Source: Promethearchaeia archaeon (GTDB taxonomy: Archaea > Asgardarchaeota > Lokiarchaeia > Sigyniarchaeales > SOKP01). From it: 64,000 nucleotides of DNA. Below the pieces are notes generated by a model that was not told the DNA's origin, ran no database searches, and saw only the letters and a list, made by a program, of their open reading frames with translations. The stretch is from positions 94,904 through 158,903 of the forward strand of contig JAHQWG010000025.1 in the NCBI GenBank assembly GCA_029856045.1, in the 5' to 3' direction. This document shows, piece after piece, positions 47,708 through 58,639 of this stretch; the first letter of the stretch is position 1; the number at the start of each line of letters is the position of its first letter. A program made the translations under genes and the position numbers.

Positions 47708-48970
47708 CTAATAACCTTTTGGATAAGGATCTTCTAGAATTTCTACGATTTTGAAAGTTTTTTTGGATAACACTTTAGGAAACTGTTTTCTCATTATACC
47801 CCAAAAAAAGTGCTTTGCTCTTTTCTTCTTTATTTTATTAGAGATTGGCTTTTCTCCAATAGCCATTTGTAATAATTCAATGATATGATAAACTTTCATT
47901 CTTTTTTTCATGTACAACTTCTGAACTATTGAAAGTACAGCCAAACAACCGGCACAATAAACACATATTGCATCTGCTTTTGTCTTTTTAAATTCTCTAA
48001 TATTTCTGAATCCTGATTTAATTAAATTCATCGGATGATATGCACTATCTACAGAAAAACCACCTCCAATCCCGCAACATCTCATGTTTTCTCTACAAGA
48101 ATCTATTTCGATGACTTTCACACCTATTGCATTCAGAATTTTTCTTGGTATATCCATATATCCATCACCGAACATTTTACCATAACATGATTCTTGGATT
48201 GTAACGGTCAAATCTAATTTTTCCTTGATTTGAATTTCACCACTTTCAATTCGTTCCCAAAGATATTGAATATACGATTTAATTGACTCAAATTTATAAG
48301 TTAAACCGTAATGCGGCAAAACATTCATAAAAACATTTGTTCCAGCTGTGCAAAGAACAAGTAGATTTTTAGGCTTTAAAATGTTAAACCATTTATCTAA
48401 TCTTTTAGTAACTTGTTTTAATTGATCTACATAGCCTGTGCGAAATAATGTTTCACCACAACAATATTCAAGCCGACCTCTTATATCAAGATCTTTGAAG
48501 AAACTTGCTTGAGTTAATTCAGGAAAGGTAATTATATTACAACCAGGATATGTCAATGTATCCTCAACTGGGCTTAAATCTTTCCATTTCTCTAAAATTT
48601 CTTTAGCATTTTCTGACATATGGTCAATTACATAAGTACGGAAATTTGGATAATAGGGATAATGTGTTATATAATATTTTGCTCTTTTTTTTAGTCCATT
48701 TTCTTTATATTGTTCATTCCACCGCTTAAGGATAAGACTTGCAGGATGTGCATCAGTAGGACAGAAAAAATTGCAGGTAAAGCAACTCTGGCACTTTTTT
48801 AAAACTTGTTCGGTTTCTTCACCAGCTATTAATTTTCTCATTTCATTTTTTGATTCTTCGACCGAAAATTCCATTATTGGACAATGAGTTAGACATTCAC
48901 CGCATAAATCACAAACTTCTTCGTTAAAAGGGTCAAAAAATCTATTATTTATTGGTTTTATATTAGTCAT
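47708..48970 (-). CDS. HdrD/GlpC-like Fe-S oxidoreductase with two CCG motifs
   Basis: CDLCGECLTHCP and CQSCFTCNFFCP ferredoxin motifs; CCGETLF and CCGIGGGF...CAGC CCG motifs. Confidence 0.9.
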   Translation of the reverse strand: MTNIKPINNRFFDPFNEEVCDLCGECLTHCPIMEFSVEESKNEMRKLIAGEETEQVLKKCQSCFTCNFFCPTDAHPASLILKRWNEQYKENGLKKRAKYYITHYPYYPNFRTYVIDHMSENAKEILEKWKDLSPVEDTLTYPGCNIITFPELTQASFFKDLDIRGRLEYCCGETLFRTGYVDQLKQVTKRLDKWFNILKPKNLLVLCTAGTNVFMNVLPHYGLTYKFESIKSYIQYLWERIESGEIQIKEKLDLTVTIQESCYGKMFGDGYMDIPRKILNAIGVKVIEIDSCRENMRCCGIGGGFSVDSAYHPMNLIKSGFRNIREFKKTKADAICVYCAGCLAVLSIVQKLYMKKRMKVYHIIELLQMAIGEKPISNKIKKKRAKHFFWGIMRKQFPKVLSKKTFKIVEILEDPYPKGY

Positions 48971-49076
48971 CTTACTTAAGAATGATATTTTTCAAATTAT
49001 CAATGGAGATATAATTTCTAAATTATTTAAGATATTAAATTCTTTCCAGTATATTTTTTAGTTTACTTTTAAAGAT

Positions 49077-50438
49077 TTAACGGGTTTTCATTATTGGCAT
49101 TAAAATTCGAAACATTTTTGCATATAATTTTCGAACTGCAGAAATGTTAAATGAACTTCGAATCAATTTTAACATTTTATATTTTTTTGGATGGAAAGTG
49201 CTCATGGTTTTATCATATGTTATTCGCTTTATAAAGAAATTCGCTTGAAATACAGATAAAAGCAATTGATACGTATAAATGGCGATTATATCCCAAGCTC
49301 GCTTGATATGGTCGTGAGGGTAATTTATTTTTTCACCCATTGCCATTCTAACTATTTCTATTATGTGATAAACATCAATTTTTTTGCCCAAAAGTTCTCT
49401 AGAAACCCACAATATAAATATACACCCACCACAATAAGAGATTAACGCTTTCGCTCCAGTTTCTTCCGCTTGTTCATATTTTTTTTTTGCTTCAGATATA
49501 ATATTAAATACCATTGAAATATTGCCCACACTAGAAGGTCCAACTCCAAATCCGCAACATAATGAATCTTTTTTATTATTTTTCATTTCTAGAATTTTAC
49601 AACCGCATTTCTTGAGAATTTCTCTTGGTTTTTCCCAATATACCCCATCTAAAGCTTTAGAATAACAATTGTCATGAACAGTGACTGTAAGATTTAATTG
49701 ATTAGGTAATTTTATTTCATCTGCATCAAGCTTTTCAATAAGCCAATCATGAAAATTTATAAATTTTTGATCATGGCTTACTTTCATTTCTTTAGGATGT
49801 ACTTCTTTGAAAAGATAATGGACTGCATCTAAAATCGGAACCACAATATCAACACCCCACTTATCGAAATCTTTTTTAGTTCTCTCAGCGACCTCTTGGG
49901 TGACATCCAGATATCCTAATTGATAGAGATAAGCACCTCCCTCCCATTGATCAATTCTATCTATAGGTTTAAAATAATTTAATAACTTACTTCCTCCAAT
50001 TATAAAGGGAAACAAATGAGTATAATTTCCAATTAATAAAACCTTATCAGAAGGGTTGGGAATATAATTCATCCATTCATAGATCCATCGTTTTTCTTGA
50101 TTAGAGAGATAAACATTAAGGAGTTGCCAAATGTTATGTTCCTCAGTAGGACAGACAAAACGAGAGAATGGAAGTGCGCCTCTCTCTTTGTATAAATCAT
50201 TCCACCTTTCAAGGATTAATTGATATGGATTTGCTTGTTGTGGACAATAAAAATTACATGATAAACACGTAGTGCAAGTAGTAAGAACATATTTAGATTC
50301 ATTTCCCTCGATAAGATTTTTAATTTCTAATTTTGCTTCTTCGATAGGCAACTTTAAAACAGGACAGAGATGAAAACACAACCCACATAAATCACATCTA
50401 TCCACTTTAAAGCCTGAAATCCTTTTTTCTTTAATCAT
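49077..50438 (-). CDS. HdrD-like Fe-S protein with degenerate first CCG motif
   Basis: CDLCGLCFHLCP and CTTCLSCNFYCP retained; C-terminal CCGFGVG...CGGC retained; first CCG replaced by QWEGGAYLYQLGY. Confidence 0.85.
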   Translation of the reverse strand: MIKEKRISGFKVDRCDLCGLCFHLCPVLKLPIEEAKLEIKNLIEGNESKYVLTTCTTCLSCNFYCPQQANPYQLILERWNDLYKERGALPFSRFVCPTEEHNIWQLLNVYLSNQEKRWIYEWMNYIPNPSDKVLLIGNYTHLFPFIIGGSKLLNYFKPIDRIDQWEGGAYLYQLGYLDVTQEVAERTKKDFDKWGVDIVVPILDAVHYLFKEVHPKEMKVSHDQKFINFHDWLIEKLDADEIKLPNQLNLTVTVHDNCYSKALDGVYWEKPREILKKCGCKILEMKNNKKDSLCCGFGVGPSSVGNISMVFNIISEAKKKYEQAEETGAKALISYCGGCIFILWVSRELLGKKIDVYHIIEIVRMAMGEKINYPHDHIKRAWDIIAIYTYQLLLSVFQANFFIKRITYDKTMSTFHPKKYKMLKLIRSSFNISAVRKLYAKMFRILMPIMKTR

Positions 50439-50601
50439 TGTATCAATTATCTCGAATTATTGATTTTTTTTAATTGATATTTATTTAAAAGAATTTTATT
50501 AAAATAGGTTTCTCTTTTATCCAAAATACAAAATAAAAATAAAAACACTAATAAATATCATTAACAAATTTTTAATTTAGATATAATAAAGGGATAATTC
50601 T

Positions 50602-52167
50602 ATGGAAAAAGTTAGAGATGAATTTGAGCCTTCTCAGGAATTTCATATGTCAAAAAGAAAAATTATCATAAACCTATTAAAACTAATTCCTAAAATGAGA
50701 AGAATTAGAAAAAAAGCTGAGAAGCTCCTATTAGAGATACAAAAACCACTATTAAAAGTTCAAGCACCAACTTTGGAAATTATTCAAAATGATTTAGAAA
50801 AAATCTGTAGTGTCCCGCATAGAAGAATAGGAACAAAAGAAGCACATGAAATTGAAAATTTTTTAGAGAGTAAATTTATTGAATTAGGACTTGAAAATGT
50901 AAAGAAAGAACCAGTTAATGTTATAAATTGGGTTGCTAAAAATTGGAAATTAAATTTATCAAATGGAAATAAAACTACAGAAATTCCATGCTTTTATGTA
51001 CTGAATACTGAATTTACTGACAAGGATGGATTGACAGCTCCTATGGTTTATGTAGGAACGGGAAGAGATAAAGACTTTAGAAATATTGACGTTAAAGATA
51101 AAATTGTAGTTGCAGATATCGAATTTCCGACCTTACCTCTTGGCAAATTACTAAGTATAGCTAAACCATATTATGTTGCTGATCCTACTAACTCAATAGA
51201 TAAGACCACTAAAATGGTTTTAACATTTGCTTTATTGAATTTCCCACCACAAGCACTAGGGGGAAAACCAAGGGAAGATTCTGTTTATTGGCGTGCAGTA
51301 AGAAGAGGTGCTTTAGGTTTAATACTCATTTTAAGAGATTATCCATCAAATGTTAATAGTCATTGGGGTCCATATGATGGTACTATGAAACCAATTCCTG
51401 CTTTATACATAGGGAAATATGATGGTATGAAAGTTCGGGAACTGGCTCAATTAAATAATTCTCAAGCAACAATAATTCTTGAGGGTCACAAGGAACCAAG
51501 CATAGCTCATAATATATGGGGAATATTACCAGGAAAATCTGAGGAGCTGATAATGATATCTAGCCATCATGATTCTGCATTTGAGGGTGCTTCCGAAGAT
51601 GGAACTGGAGTTTCAATGGTTCTAGCTCAATTAAGAGCTTGGACTAAAATTCCAAAAAATGAAAGAGTTCGCTCAATATTATTCATATTAACAGCAGGTC
51701 ACCTATATGGAGGAATAGGAGCAGAATCATTTGCAAGAAAATATAGAGATGATCTTTTAAAGAATGTGTTAGTTGATGTGAACTTAGAACATATGTGTGC
51801 AAAAGATGTTGAAGAAGATCCTGAAACTCATAATTTTAAAATAACAAAAGAACTTGCATTTGGGGCAGTATTTCTTTCTCAAAGAGTGCAATTAGTAGCT
51901 CACACAATTAAGGCATTTAAAGAGCACAAAATAGAGCGTATGATGTTAATTCCAGACAATTTTTTTGCAACACCTCCTATTGGTGAAGCAGGTCATTTTA
52001 CATCTCATAGTGATTTAAAAATTATTCATTGGATAAGGTCCCCCTATTATTTACTCACTGCAGAAGATACACTGGATAAAATTGATATGAGGAAATTAAG
52101 TTCTACTGCTCAATGTGTCTCAGATTTGATTAATTCTCTAATGGTTTTATCAAAAGAACGGTTTTAA
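50602..52167 (+). CDS. M28-family peptidase-like protein with degenerate catalytic Glu motif
   Basis: SSHHDSAFEGASEDGTGVS and FTSHSD resemble M28 zinc ligands; the usual xEE is AGH (ILTAGHLYGGIGAESF). Confidence 0.75.
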   Translation: MEKVRDEFEPSQEFHMSKRKIIINLLKLIPKMRRIRKKAEKLLLEIQKPLLKVQAPTLEIIQNDLEKICSVPHRRIGTKEAHEIENFLESKFIELGLENVKKEPVNVINWVAKNWKLNLSNGNKTTEIPCFYVLNTEFTDKDGLTAPMVYVGTGRDKDFRNIDVKDKIVVADIEFPTLPLGKLLSIAKPYYVADPTNSIDKTTKMVLTFALLNFPPQALGGKPREDSVYWRAVRRGALGLILILRDYPSNVNSHWGPYDGTMKPIPALYIGKYDGMKVRELAQLNNSQATIILEGHKEPSIAHNIWGILPGKSEELIMISSHHDSAFEGASEDGTGVSMVLAQLRAWTKIPKNERVRSILFILTAGHLYGGIGAESFARKYRDDLLKNVLVDVNLEHMCAKDVEEDPETHNFKITKELAFGAVFLSQRVQLVAHTIKAFKEHKIERMMLIPDNFFATPPIGEAGHFTSHSDLKIIHWIRSPYYLLTAEDTLDKIDMRKLSSTAQCVSDLINSLMVLSKERF

Positions 52168-52484
52168 TTTTAGTTCTATTTGTTCAATCTTTTTAATTAC
52201 GTTTGTAACCAGAAATCATTAATTTCCTACAATTTATACAATTAAATTATCTTTTTTTAGCGTGGTTTTAGATATACCATATAAAGATCTTTTTTCAAGA
52301 ACAAAATATCAGTTATAACAATATTTTGAAAGGCAGATTGTTAAGAATCTACATAAATTTAGAGAACAAACAATTAAAAAATCGAATTGTTATTATTTTA
52401 AAAAAGGTTCTTAATAATCTATTTATTATTTAAAAAAAGTTTTAAGAAATATTTTTAAAAATCGAAATCAATTTTATTAAAAAG

Positions 52485-52512
52485 ATTTAAATAAAAAAAG
52501 TAGGATTTTGAA
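52485..52512 (+). promoter_or_regulatory. Duplicated promoter-like element upstream of the first P-type ATPase
   Basis: ATTTAAATAAAAAAAGTAGGATTTTGAA, near-identical to 55667-55693 upstream of the second ATPase. Confidence 0.45.
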
Positions 52513-52517
52513 AAAAA

Positions 52518-55355
52518 ATGGAACATATTAATGCACATTATATAAGTATTGAAGAAGTAGCAAAAAGATATAGTACCTCATTAGAATCAGGTTTGACAGA
52601 AGCAGAGACCCAAGTAAGGCTTGAAAAATACGGAAGGAATGAGTTAATTAAAGAAAAAGAAAAGACTGCTTGGCAAATTTTTATAGGTCAATTTAAAAGT
52701 TTTCTTGTCTATTTGCTGGTTTTTGCAATTATTATCTCTATTATTATAGGAGTATGGGAATCCACTAGACCAGGAGCATCAGCTTTGTCATCTGAATACA
52801 TAGATGCTATAGTAATTAGTTCCATTTTAATTATCAATGCAGTATTAGGATTTTACCAAGAATACAAGGCTGAAGAATCACTTGAGAGTTTAAAAAAATT
52901 AGCACCTCATTATGCGAAAGTACAAAGGGATGGAATTGTTAAAGAAATAGGCGTTGAAGAGGTTGTTCCAGGAGATATTGTGTTAGTGGAGGAAGGAGAT
53001 AAGTTTCCCGCAGATATAAGACTTACAAAACAATTTTCACTTTATGTGGATGAGGCAATATTAACAGGAGAATCGAAACCAGTTCAGAAACAATTGGATA
53101 TTGTAGACGAAAAGATGATTTTAGCAGATAGAACCAACCTCGGGTATATGAATACGATAGTGACTAGAGGAAATGGAGAGGGCATTGTAATAGGGACAGG
53201 AATGAATACTGAAATAGGAAGAATTGCGGGGAAATTACAGGAAGAGGTAATAGAACCAAGTCCCTTTCAAAAAGAAGTAGATAAATTTGGAAAACAATTA
53301 GGAATTATTATTATAATAATATGTGTGGCAGTTTTTGTATTTGAATTCATTCTCATATTATTGACTGAAGGTTTTACAATTACTGAACAGGGGATTGAAG
53401 AAATCATAGATGCCTTTAAAATAGCAATAAGTTTAGCTGTTTCCGCGGTTCCTGAAGGATTAGTTGTAGTTATTACGGTTGTAATGAGTATAGGGATGAG
53501 GAAAATGGTGGATCGAAATGCATTAGTAAGAAAATTAACAGCTGTTGAAACATTAGGTAGAGTAAATATAATTTGTTCTGATAAAACTGGGACATTAACA
53601 AAAAATGAAATGACCGTTGTAAAAATATATTTCGATGATAAAGAGTTACCTGTTGAAGGTGTGGGATACAATACTAAAGGGAATATTCTCGAAAATGAAA
53701 AACCAATCGTTATGAATAATGATCTTAAAAGGTTTTTAGAAGTTTGTTTATTTTGCAATGATTCTCATGTTAGTATAGTTGATGAAAATACTGGAGATCT
53801 AGCAGTGGTTGGTGATCCAACTGAAATTTCTATGAAAGTTTTAGCGTTAAAAGGGAATATAGATCAATCTTTCGAAAAAATGGATGAGATCCCATTTAGT
53901 TCTGACAGAAAAATGATGACTGTAATTGGTAAAAAAGACGGAAAAATAACCGCTTACATAAAAGGAGCTCCTGATGTACTCATGAGAAACGCTTCTAAGG
54001 TGTTATTAAATGGAGAAGTAAAATCAATTGATGTTTTAAAAGATAAAATCTTAGAAAAAAATGAAGAGTTTGCAAAAAGTGCATTAAGAGTTCTTGGGGT
54101 TGCATATAAAGAATTAAATTCAGATTATGATATCAATAATGTGGAAAAGGATTATATTTATATCGGATTAGCTGGTATTATTGATCCACCAAGAGATGAA
54201 GTAATAGAAGCAATCATAGGAGCAAGAACCGCTGGAATCAGAACAATTATGATTACAGGCGATCATAAAATTACAGCTATCGCAATCGGACAGGCAATTG
54301 GTTTAACTGAATCAGATGAAGCAATTACTGGTGCAGAATTAGAACGAATTAGTGACGATGAACTTCGAGAGAAAGTTAAAACCGTAGACATTTTTGCAAG
54401 AGTTACATCAGAACATAAATTAAGAATATTAAGAAGATTAAAGGAGTTAGATATGGTTGTATCTATGACTGGTGATGGAGTTAATGACGCCCCAGCTGTA
54501 AAAGGGGCACATGTTGGTGTTGCAATGGGATTAAAAGGAACTGAAGTTACTCAAGAAGCTTCAGAAATGATATTAATTGATGATAACTATGCAACTATTG
54601 TTAATGCTATAGAAGAAGGGAGAGGAATATTTGAAACAACTAAAGGTTTCTTTCGTTACATGTTAAGCACCAATTTTGATGAGATTTTTCTAATAATAAC
54701 GGCGTATTTAGTGATGAAATTATTTGCAAATGTTTTCTTAGCTCTTCCATTAGAACCAATTCAAATTCTTTGGCTAAATATTGCAACAGATGGCATACCT
54801 GCAATGGTTCTGGGATTTACTCCTACAGATCCCGATGTGATGAAACAGAAACCGCGAAAAGGCTTTTCCTTAATGCCAGAAATAAAAGGACCAGTTCTTT
54901 TTCTTGGAATTTACACATCCATTACTGATATTGGTCTTTATTTGATTCTCTGGATATATTTAATACCTCTTTGGAGTACCATAGATCCTAATTTGGTAAA
55001 TTTTTTAACCGATCCAGTTGCACAGCAATATGCAATTGCATTATCACAAACAATAATATTTACGAACTTAGTAATCTGTGAATTAATGTTTGTATTCACG
55101 TGTACTTCTAATACAAAACCGTTTTATAAGTTTCCAAATAAGCATCTATTTTGGGCTGTCGGACTATCTCTTGGATTGCAATTGTTATTACTTTATACCC
55201 CGTTAGGTCTTGCATTTCGTATTATACCCTTAACACAATGGTATCATTGGGTTACGATTTTCCTTGGCGCATTTAGTGTTTCCGTTGTTGATGAGTTAAG
55301 AAAATATTTTATCAGACGAAAACAAAGAAAAAATCCCAATATAGAATATTATTAG
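52518..55355 (+). CDS. P-type cation-transporting ATPase, SERCA-like (P2A)
   Basis: CSDKTGTLTKNEM, TGESKPV, MTGDGVNDAPAVKGAHVGVAMG, VPEGL (M4), STNFDE (M5), NIATDG (M6), CELMF (M8). Confidence 0.95.
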   Translation: MEHINAHYISIEEVAKRYSTSLESGLTEAETQVRLEKYGRNELIKEKEKTAWQIFIGQFKSFLVYLLVFAIIISIIIGVWESTRPGASALSSEYIDAIVISSILIINAVLGFYQEYKAEESLESLKKLAPHYAKVQRDGIVKEIGVEEVVPGDIVLVEEGDKFPADIRLTKQFSLYVDEAILTGESKPVQKQLDIVDEKMILADRTNLGYMNTIVTRGNGEGIVIGTGMNTEIGRIAGKLQEEVIEPSPFQKEVDKFGKQLGIIIIIICVAVFVFEFILILLTEGFTITEQGIEEIIDAFKIAISLAVSAVPEGLVVVITVVMSIGMRKMVDRNALVRKLTAVETLGRVNIICSDKTGTLTKNEMTVVKIYFDDKELPVEGVGYNTKGNILENEKPIVMNNDLKRFLEVCLFCNDSHVSIVDENTGDLAVVGDPTEISMKVLALKGNIDQSFEKMDEIPFSSDRKMMTVIGKKDGKITAYIKGAPDVLMRNASKVLLNGEVKSIDVLKDKILEKNEEFAKSALRVLGVAYKELNSDYDINNVEKDYIYIGLAGIIDPPRDEVIEAIIGARTAGIRTIMITGDHKITAIAIGQAIGLTESDEAITGAELERISDDELREKVKTVDIFARVTSEHKLRILRRLKELDMVVSMTGDGVNDAPAVKGAHVGVAMGLKGTEVTQEASEMILIDDNYATIVNAIEEGRGIFETTKGFFRYMLSTNFDEIFLIITAYLVMKLFANVFLALPLEPIQILWLNIATDGIPAMVLGFTPTDPDVMKQKPRKGFSLMPEIKGPVLFLGIYTSITDIGLYLILWIYLIPLWSTIDPNLVNFLTDPVAQQYAIALSQTIIFTNLVICELMFVFTCTSNTKPFYKFPNKHLFWAVGLSLGLQLLLLYTPLGLAFRIIPLTQWYHWVTIFLGAFSVSVVDELRKYFIRRKQRKNPNIEYY

Positions 55356-55666
55356 TTTTTCTCTTAATTTTTTTTTAATTAATCACAAACATTATCTATA
55401 AATGCTTAAAAACGATTTTCAAGTTCTTTTAGATTATTTAAAAAAAAACATAAATAATTTTCCCAAATCATTAGTTTTAGAGTATTTATCAATTATCTCA
55501 TTAAATTCTTTGATTTATTTTTTAATAAAGATAACTTTAAACAATAATCCCTCTAGTTTGATTGAAGTATGTAATATGAAAACTATATTTTCTTTTTAAA
55601 AAAGGTTTTAAGATATCAATTTTTATTGAATTTAGATTTTTAAATCAAAATTTATTTTTCAAGAAA

Positions 55667-55693
55667 ATTTAAATAAAAATTTAGGATTTTGAA
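55667..55693 (+). promoter_or_regulatory. Duplicated promoter-like element upstream of the second P-type ATPase
   Basis: ATTTAAATAAAAATTTAGGATTTTGAA. Confidence 0.45.
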
Positions 55694-55698
55694 GAGAT

Positions 55699-58536
55699 AT
55701 GGAGCAAATAAGTGCACATTCATCAAATATTGAAGAAGTTGTAAAGGCATTTAATAGTTCAATTGATACTGGTTTAACAGAAACAAAAGTGAGCGCAAAA
55801 CTCGAAGAGCACGGGAGAAATGAATTAATAAAAGAAAAAGGAAAGACAGCTTTAGATATATTTTTAGGCCAGTTTAAGGACTTTCTAATTTATTTATTGA
55901 TGTTTGCAATATTAATATCAGTAATAATAGGAGCATGGGAAGCATCTCGACCAGGTGCCCCAGCATGGTCTTCAGAATATACTGATGCCATAGTAATAAT
56001 TGCTATTTTAATTGTCAATGCAATTCTAGGGTTTTATCAAGAATATAAAGCAGAAAAATCTCTTGAAAGTTTAAAAAAATTAGCACCTCATTTTGCTAAA
56101 GTACGAAGAGAAGGAATAGTTAAGGAAATAAGCGTCGAAGAAGTTGTTCCTGGAGATATTGTATTAATAGAGGAAGGAGATAAGTTTCCCGCAGATATAA
56201 GACTTACGAAACAATTCTCACTTTATGTAGATGAAGCAATATTAACAGGAGAATCGCAACCGGTTAAAAAGCAATTAGACATTGTAGATAAAAAGATGAT
56301 TTTAGCAGATAGAACCAACCTTGGATATATGAATACTATAATTACAAGAGGGAATGGGGAAGGTATTGTAATAGGGACAGGAATGAATACTGAAATCGGG
56401 AAAATTGCAGGAAGATTACAAGAAGAGGTGATAGAACCAAGTCCTTTCCAAAAAGAAGTCAATCGATTCGGAAAACAGTTAGGAATAATAATAATGATAA
56501 TATGTGGTGCTGTTTTTCTAGTTGAACTGGTTCTTATAATAGCTACGGAAGGTCTGGTTTTTACAGAACAAAATATTGAGGAAATCATAAATGCATTTGA
56601 AATAGCAATAAGTTTAGCAGTTTCTGCCGTGCCTGAAGGATTAATTGTAGTGATTACTGTTGTTATGAGCATCGGAATGAGAAAAATGGCAAATCGAAAC
56701 GCACTGGTGAGGAAACTGACAGCTGTTGAAACATTGGGAAGAGTGAATGTAATATGTTCTGATAAAACTGGAACTTTGACTAAAAATGAAATGACCGTTG
56801 TAAAATTATATATAGATGATAAAGAGCTTACTGTTGAAGGTGTTGGATACAATATGAATGGTCAAATTCTCGAAGATGAAAAGCGAGTCGTTGATAATGA
56901 TGATCTTAAAAGATTTTTGGAAGTATGCACGTTTTGCAACAATTCTCATGTTAGTTTAGTTGATCAAAAAACTGGAGATCTAACAGTTGTAGGGGATCCT
57001 ACTGAAATTTCTATGAAAGTATTAGGATTAAAAGGAAATATTGATCCGTCTTTTGAGAAATTAGATGAGATTCCTTTTAATTCTGATAGAAAAATGATGA
57101 CTGTAATTGGGAAAAAAGACAGAAAAATAATTGCTTATATAAAAGGAGCACCTGATGTTCTCATGATGAATGCTTCTAAGGTTTTATTAAATAATGAAGT
57201 AAAACCAATTGATATCTTAAAAGATAAAATTTTGAAACAAAATGAAGAATTTGCAAAAAGTGCATTAAGAGTTCTTGGAGTTGCATATAAAGAATTAGAT
57301 TCGAATTATGATATTAATGAAGTGGAAAAAGACTTTACATATCTTGGGTTGGTTGGAATAATTGATCCAGCAAGAGATGAGGTAAAAGATTCAATAATAG
57401 AAGCAAGAAATGCGGGAATTAGAACAATTATGATTACGGGTGATCATAAAATTACGGCTATTGCAATCGCACATCAAATAGGTTTAACTGAATCTAGTGA
57501 AGCAATTACTGGGATAGAATTAGAGGAAATGAATGACGAAGAGCTACGAGAGAAAGTTAAAACGGTAGACATTTTTGCAAGAGTTACGTCAGAACATAAG
57601 TTAAGAATTTTAAAAAGACTAAAGGAGTTAGATATGGTTGTATCTATGACTGGTGATGGAGTTAATGACGCCCCAGCTGTAAAAGGGGCGCATGTTGGTG
57701 TTGCAATGGGAATAAAAGGAACAGAAGTTACTCAAGAAGCTTCAGAAATGATATTAATCGATGATAATTATTCAACTATTGTAAATGCAATAGAAGAAGG
57801 GAGAGGAATATTTGAAACAACTAAAGGATTCTTTCGTTACATGCTAAGTACTAATTTTGATGAGATTTTTATGATTATAACGGCCTATATTGTTATGAAA
57901 TTATTTGCAAATATATTTATAGGTCTTCCAGTTTTGCCAATACAGATTCTTTGGTTAAACATTGCAACAGATGGCATACCTGCAATGGTTCTGGGATTGA
58001 CTCCTACAGATCCCGATGTGATGAAACAGAAACCGCGAAAAGGCTATTCTTTAATAGAAGATATAAAGGGACCAGTCCTTTTTCTGGGAATCTATACTTC
58101 CATCACAGATATTAGTCTTTATTTACTTCTATGGATATGGTTAATTCCAGCTTGGAGTTTAATCGATCCTAACTTAGCAAACTATTTAATTGATCCAACA
58201 GCTCAACAATATGCAATTACATTATCGCAAACAATTGTATTTACTAATTTAGTAATTTGTGAATTAATGTTTGTATTCACATGTACTTCCAATATAATAC
58301 CGTTTTATTTGTTTCCAAATAAACATTTATTTTGGGCTGTAGGACTATCTCTTGGATTACAATTGTTATTACTTTATACCCCAATAGGTCTCGCATTTCG
58401 TGTTATCCCTTTAACACAATGGTATCATTGGGTTACGGTTTTCATTGGCGCATTTAGTGTTTCCGTTGTTGATGAGTTGAGAAAATATAAATTAAGAAGG
58501 AAACAAAGAAAAAATCTAAATTCTACAATTATCTAA
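55699..58536 (+). CDS. P-type cation-transporting ATPase, SERCA-like, tandem paralogue
   Basis: Same length (945 aa) and motifs as the 52518 gene; collinear throughout. Confidence 0.95.
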   Translation: MEQISAHSSNIEEVVKAFNSSIDTGLTETKVSAKLEEHGRNELIKEKGKTALDIFLGQFKDFLIYLLMFAILISVIIGAWEASRPGAPAWSSEYTDAIVIIAILIVNAILGFYQEYKAEKSLESLKKLAPHFAKVRREGIVKEISVEEVVPGDIVLIEEGDKFPADIRLTKQFSLYVDEAILTGESQPVKKQLDIVDKKMILADRTNLGYMNTIITRGNGEGIVIGTGMNTEIGKIAGRLQEEVIEPSPFQKEVNRFGKQLGIIIMIICGAVFLVELVLIIATEGLVFTEQNIEEIINAFEIAISLAVSAVPEGLIVVITVVMSIGMRKMANRNALVRKLTAVETLGRVNVICSDKTGTLTKNEMTVVKLYIDDKELTVEGVGYNMNGQILEDEKRVVDNDDLKRFLEVCTFCNNSHVSLVDQKTGDLTVVGDPTEISMKVLGLKGNIDPSFEKLDEIPFNSDRKMMTVIGKKDRKIIAYIKGAPDVLMMNASKVLLNNEVKPIDILKDKILKQNEEFAKSALRVLGVAYKELDSNYDINEVEKDFTYLGLVGIIDPARDEVKDSIIEARNAGIRTIMITGDHKITAIAIAHQIGLTESSEAITGIELEEMNDEELREKVKTVDIFARVTSEHKLRILKRLKELDMVVSMTGDGVNDAPAVKGAHVGVAMGIKGTEVTQEASEMILIDDNYSTIVNAIEEGRGIFETTKGFFRYMLSTNFDEIFMIITAYIVMKLFANIFIGLPVLPIQILWLNIATDGIPAMVLGLTPTDPDVMKQKPRKGYSLIEDIKGPVLFLGIYTSITDISLYLLLWIWLIPAWSLIDPNLANYLIDPTAQQYAITLSQTIVFTNLVICELMFVFTCTSNIIPFYLFPNKHLFWAVGLSLGLQLLLLYTPIGLAFRVIPLTQWYHWVTVFIGAFSVSVVDELRKYKLRRKQRKNLNSTII

Positions 58537-58639
58537 TAACGAGATTATTTTTTATTATAATTTATTTCAAGATAATTAAATGGGAAATTTTTGGTCTTAA
58601 ATAATAAATTGAAAATTCTAATAAACTAAATTTAGAAAT

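Noticed and set aside
55402-55599. 65-aa plus-strand ORF between the two ATPases
   Set aside because: AT-rich spacer sequence with no SD and no domain; probably chance.
53267-56852. Minus-strand ORFs 53267..53758 and 56223..56852 with mutual similarity
   Set aside because: Antisense shadows of the duplicated P-type ATPases; similarity follows from the sense-strand duplication.
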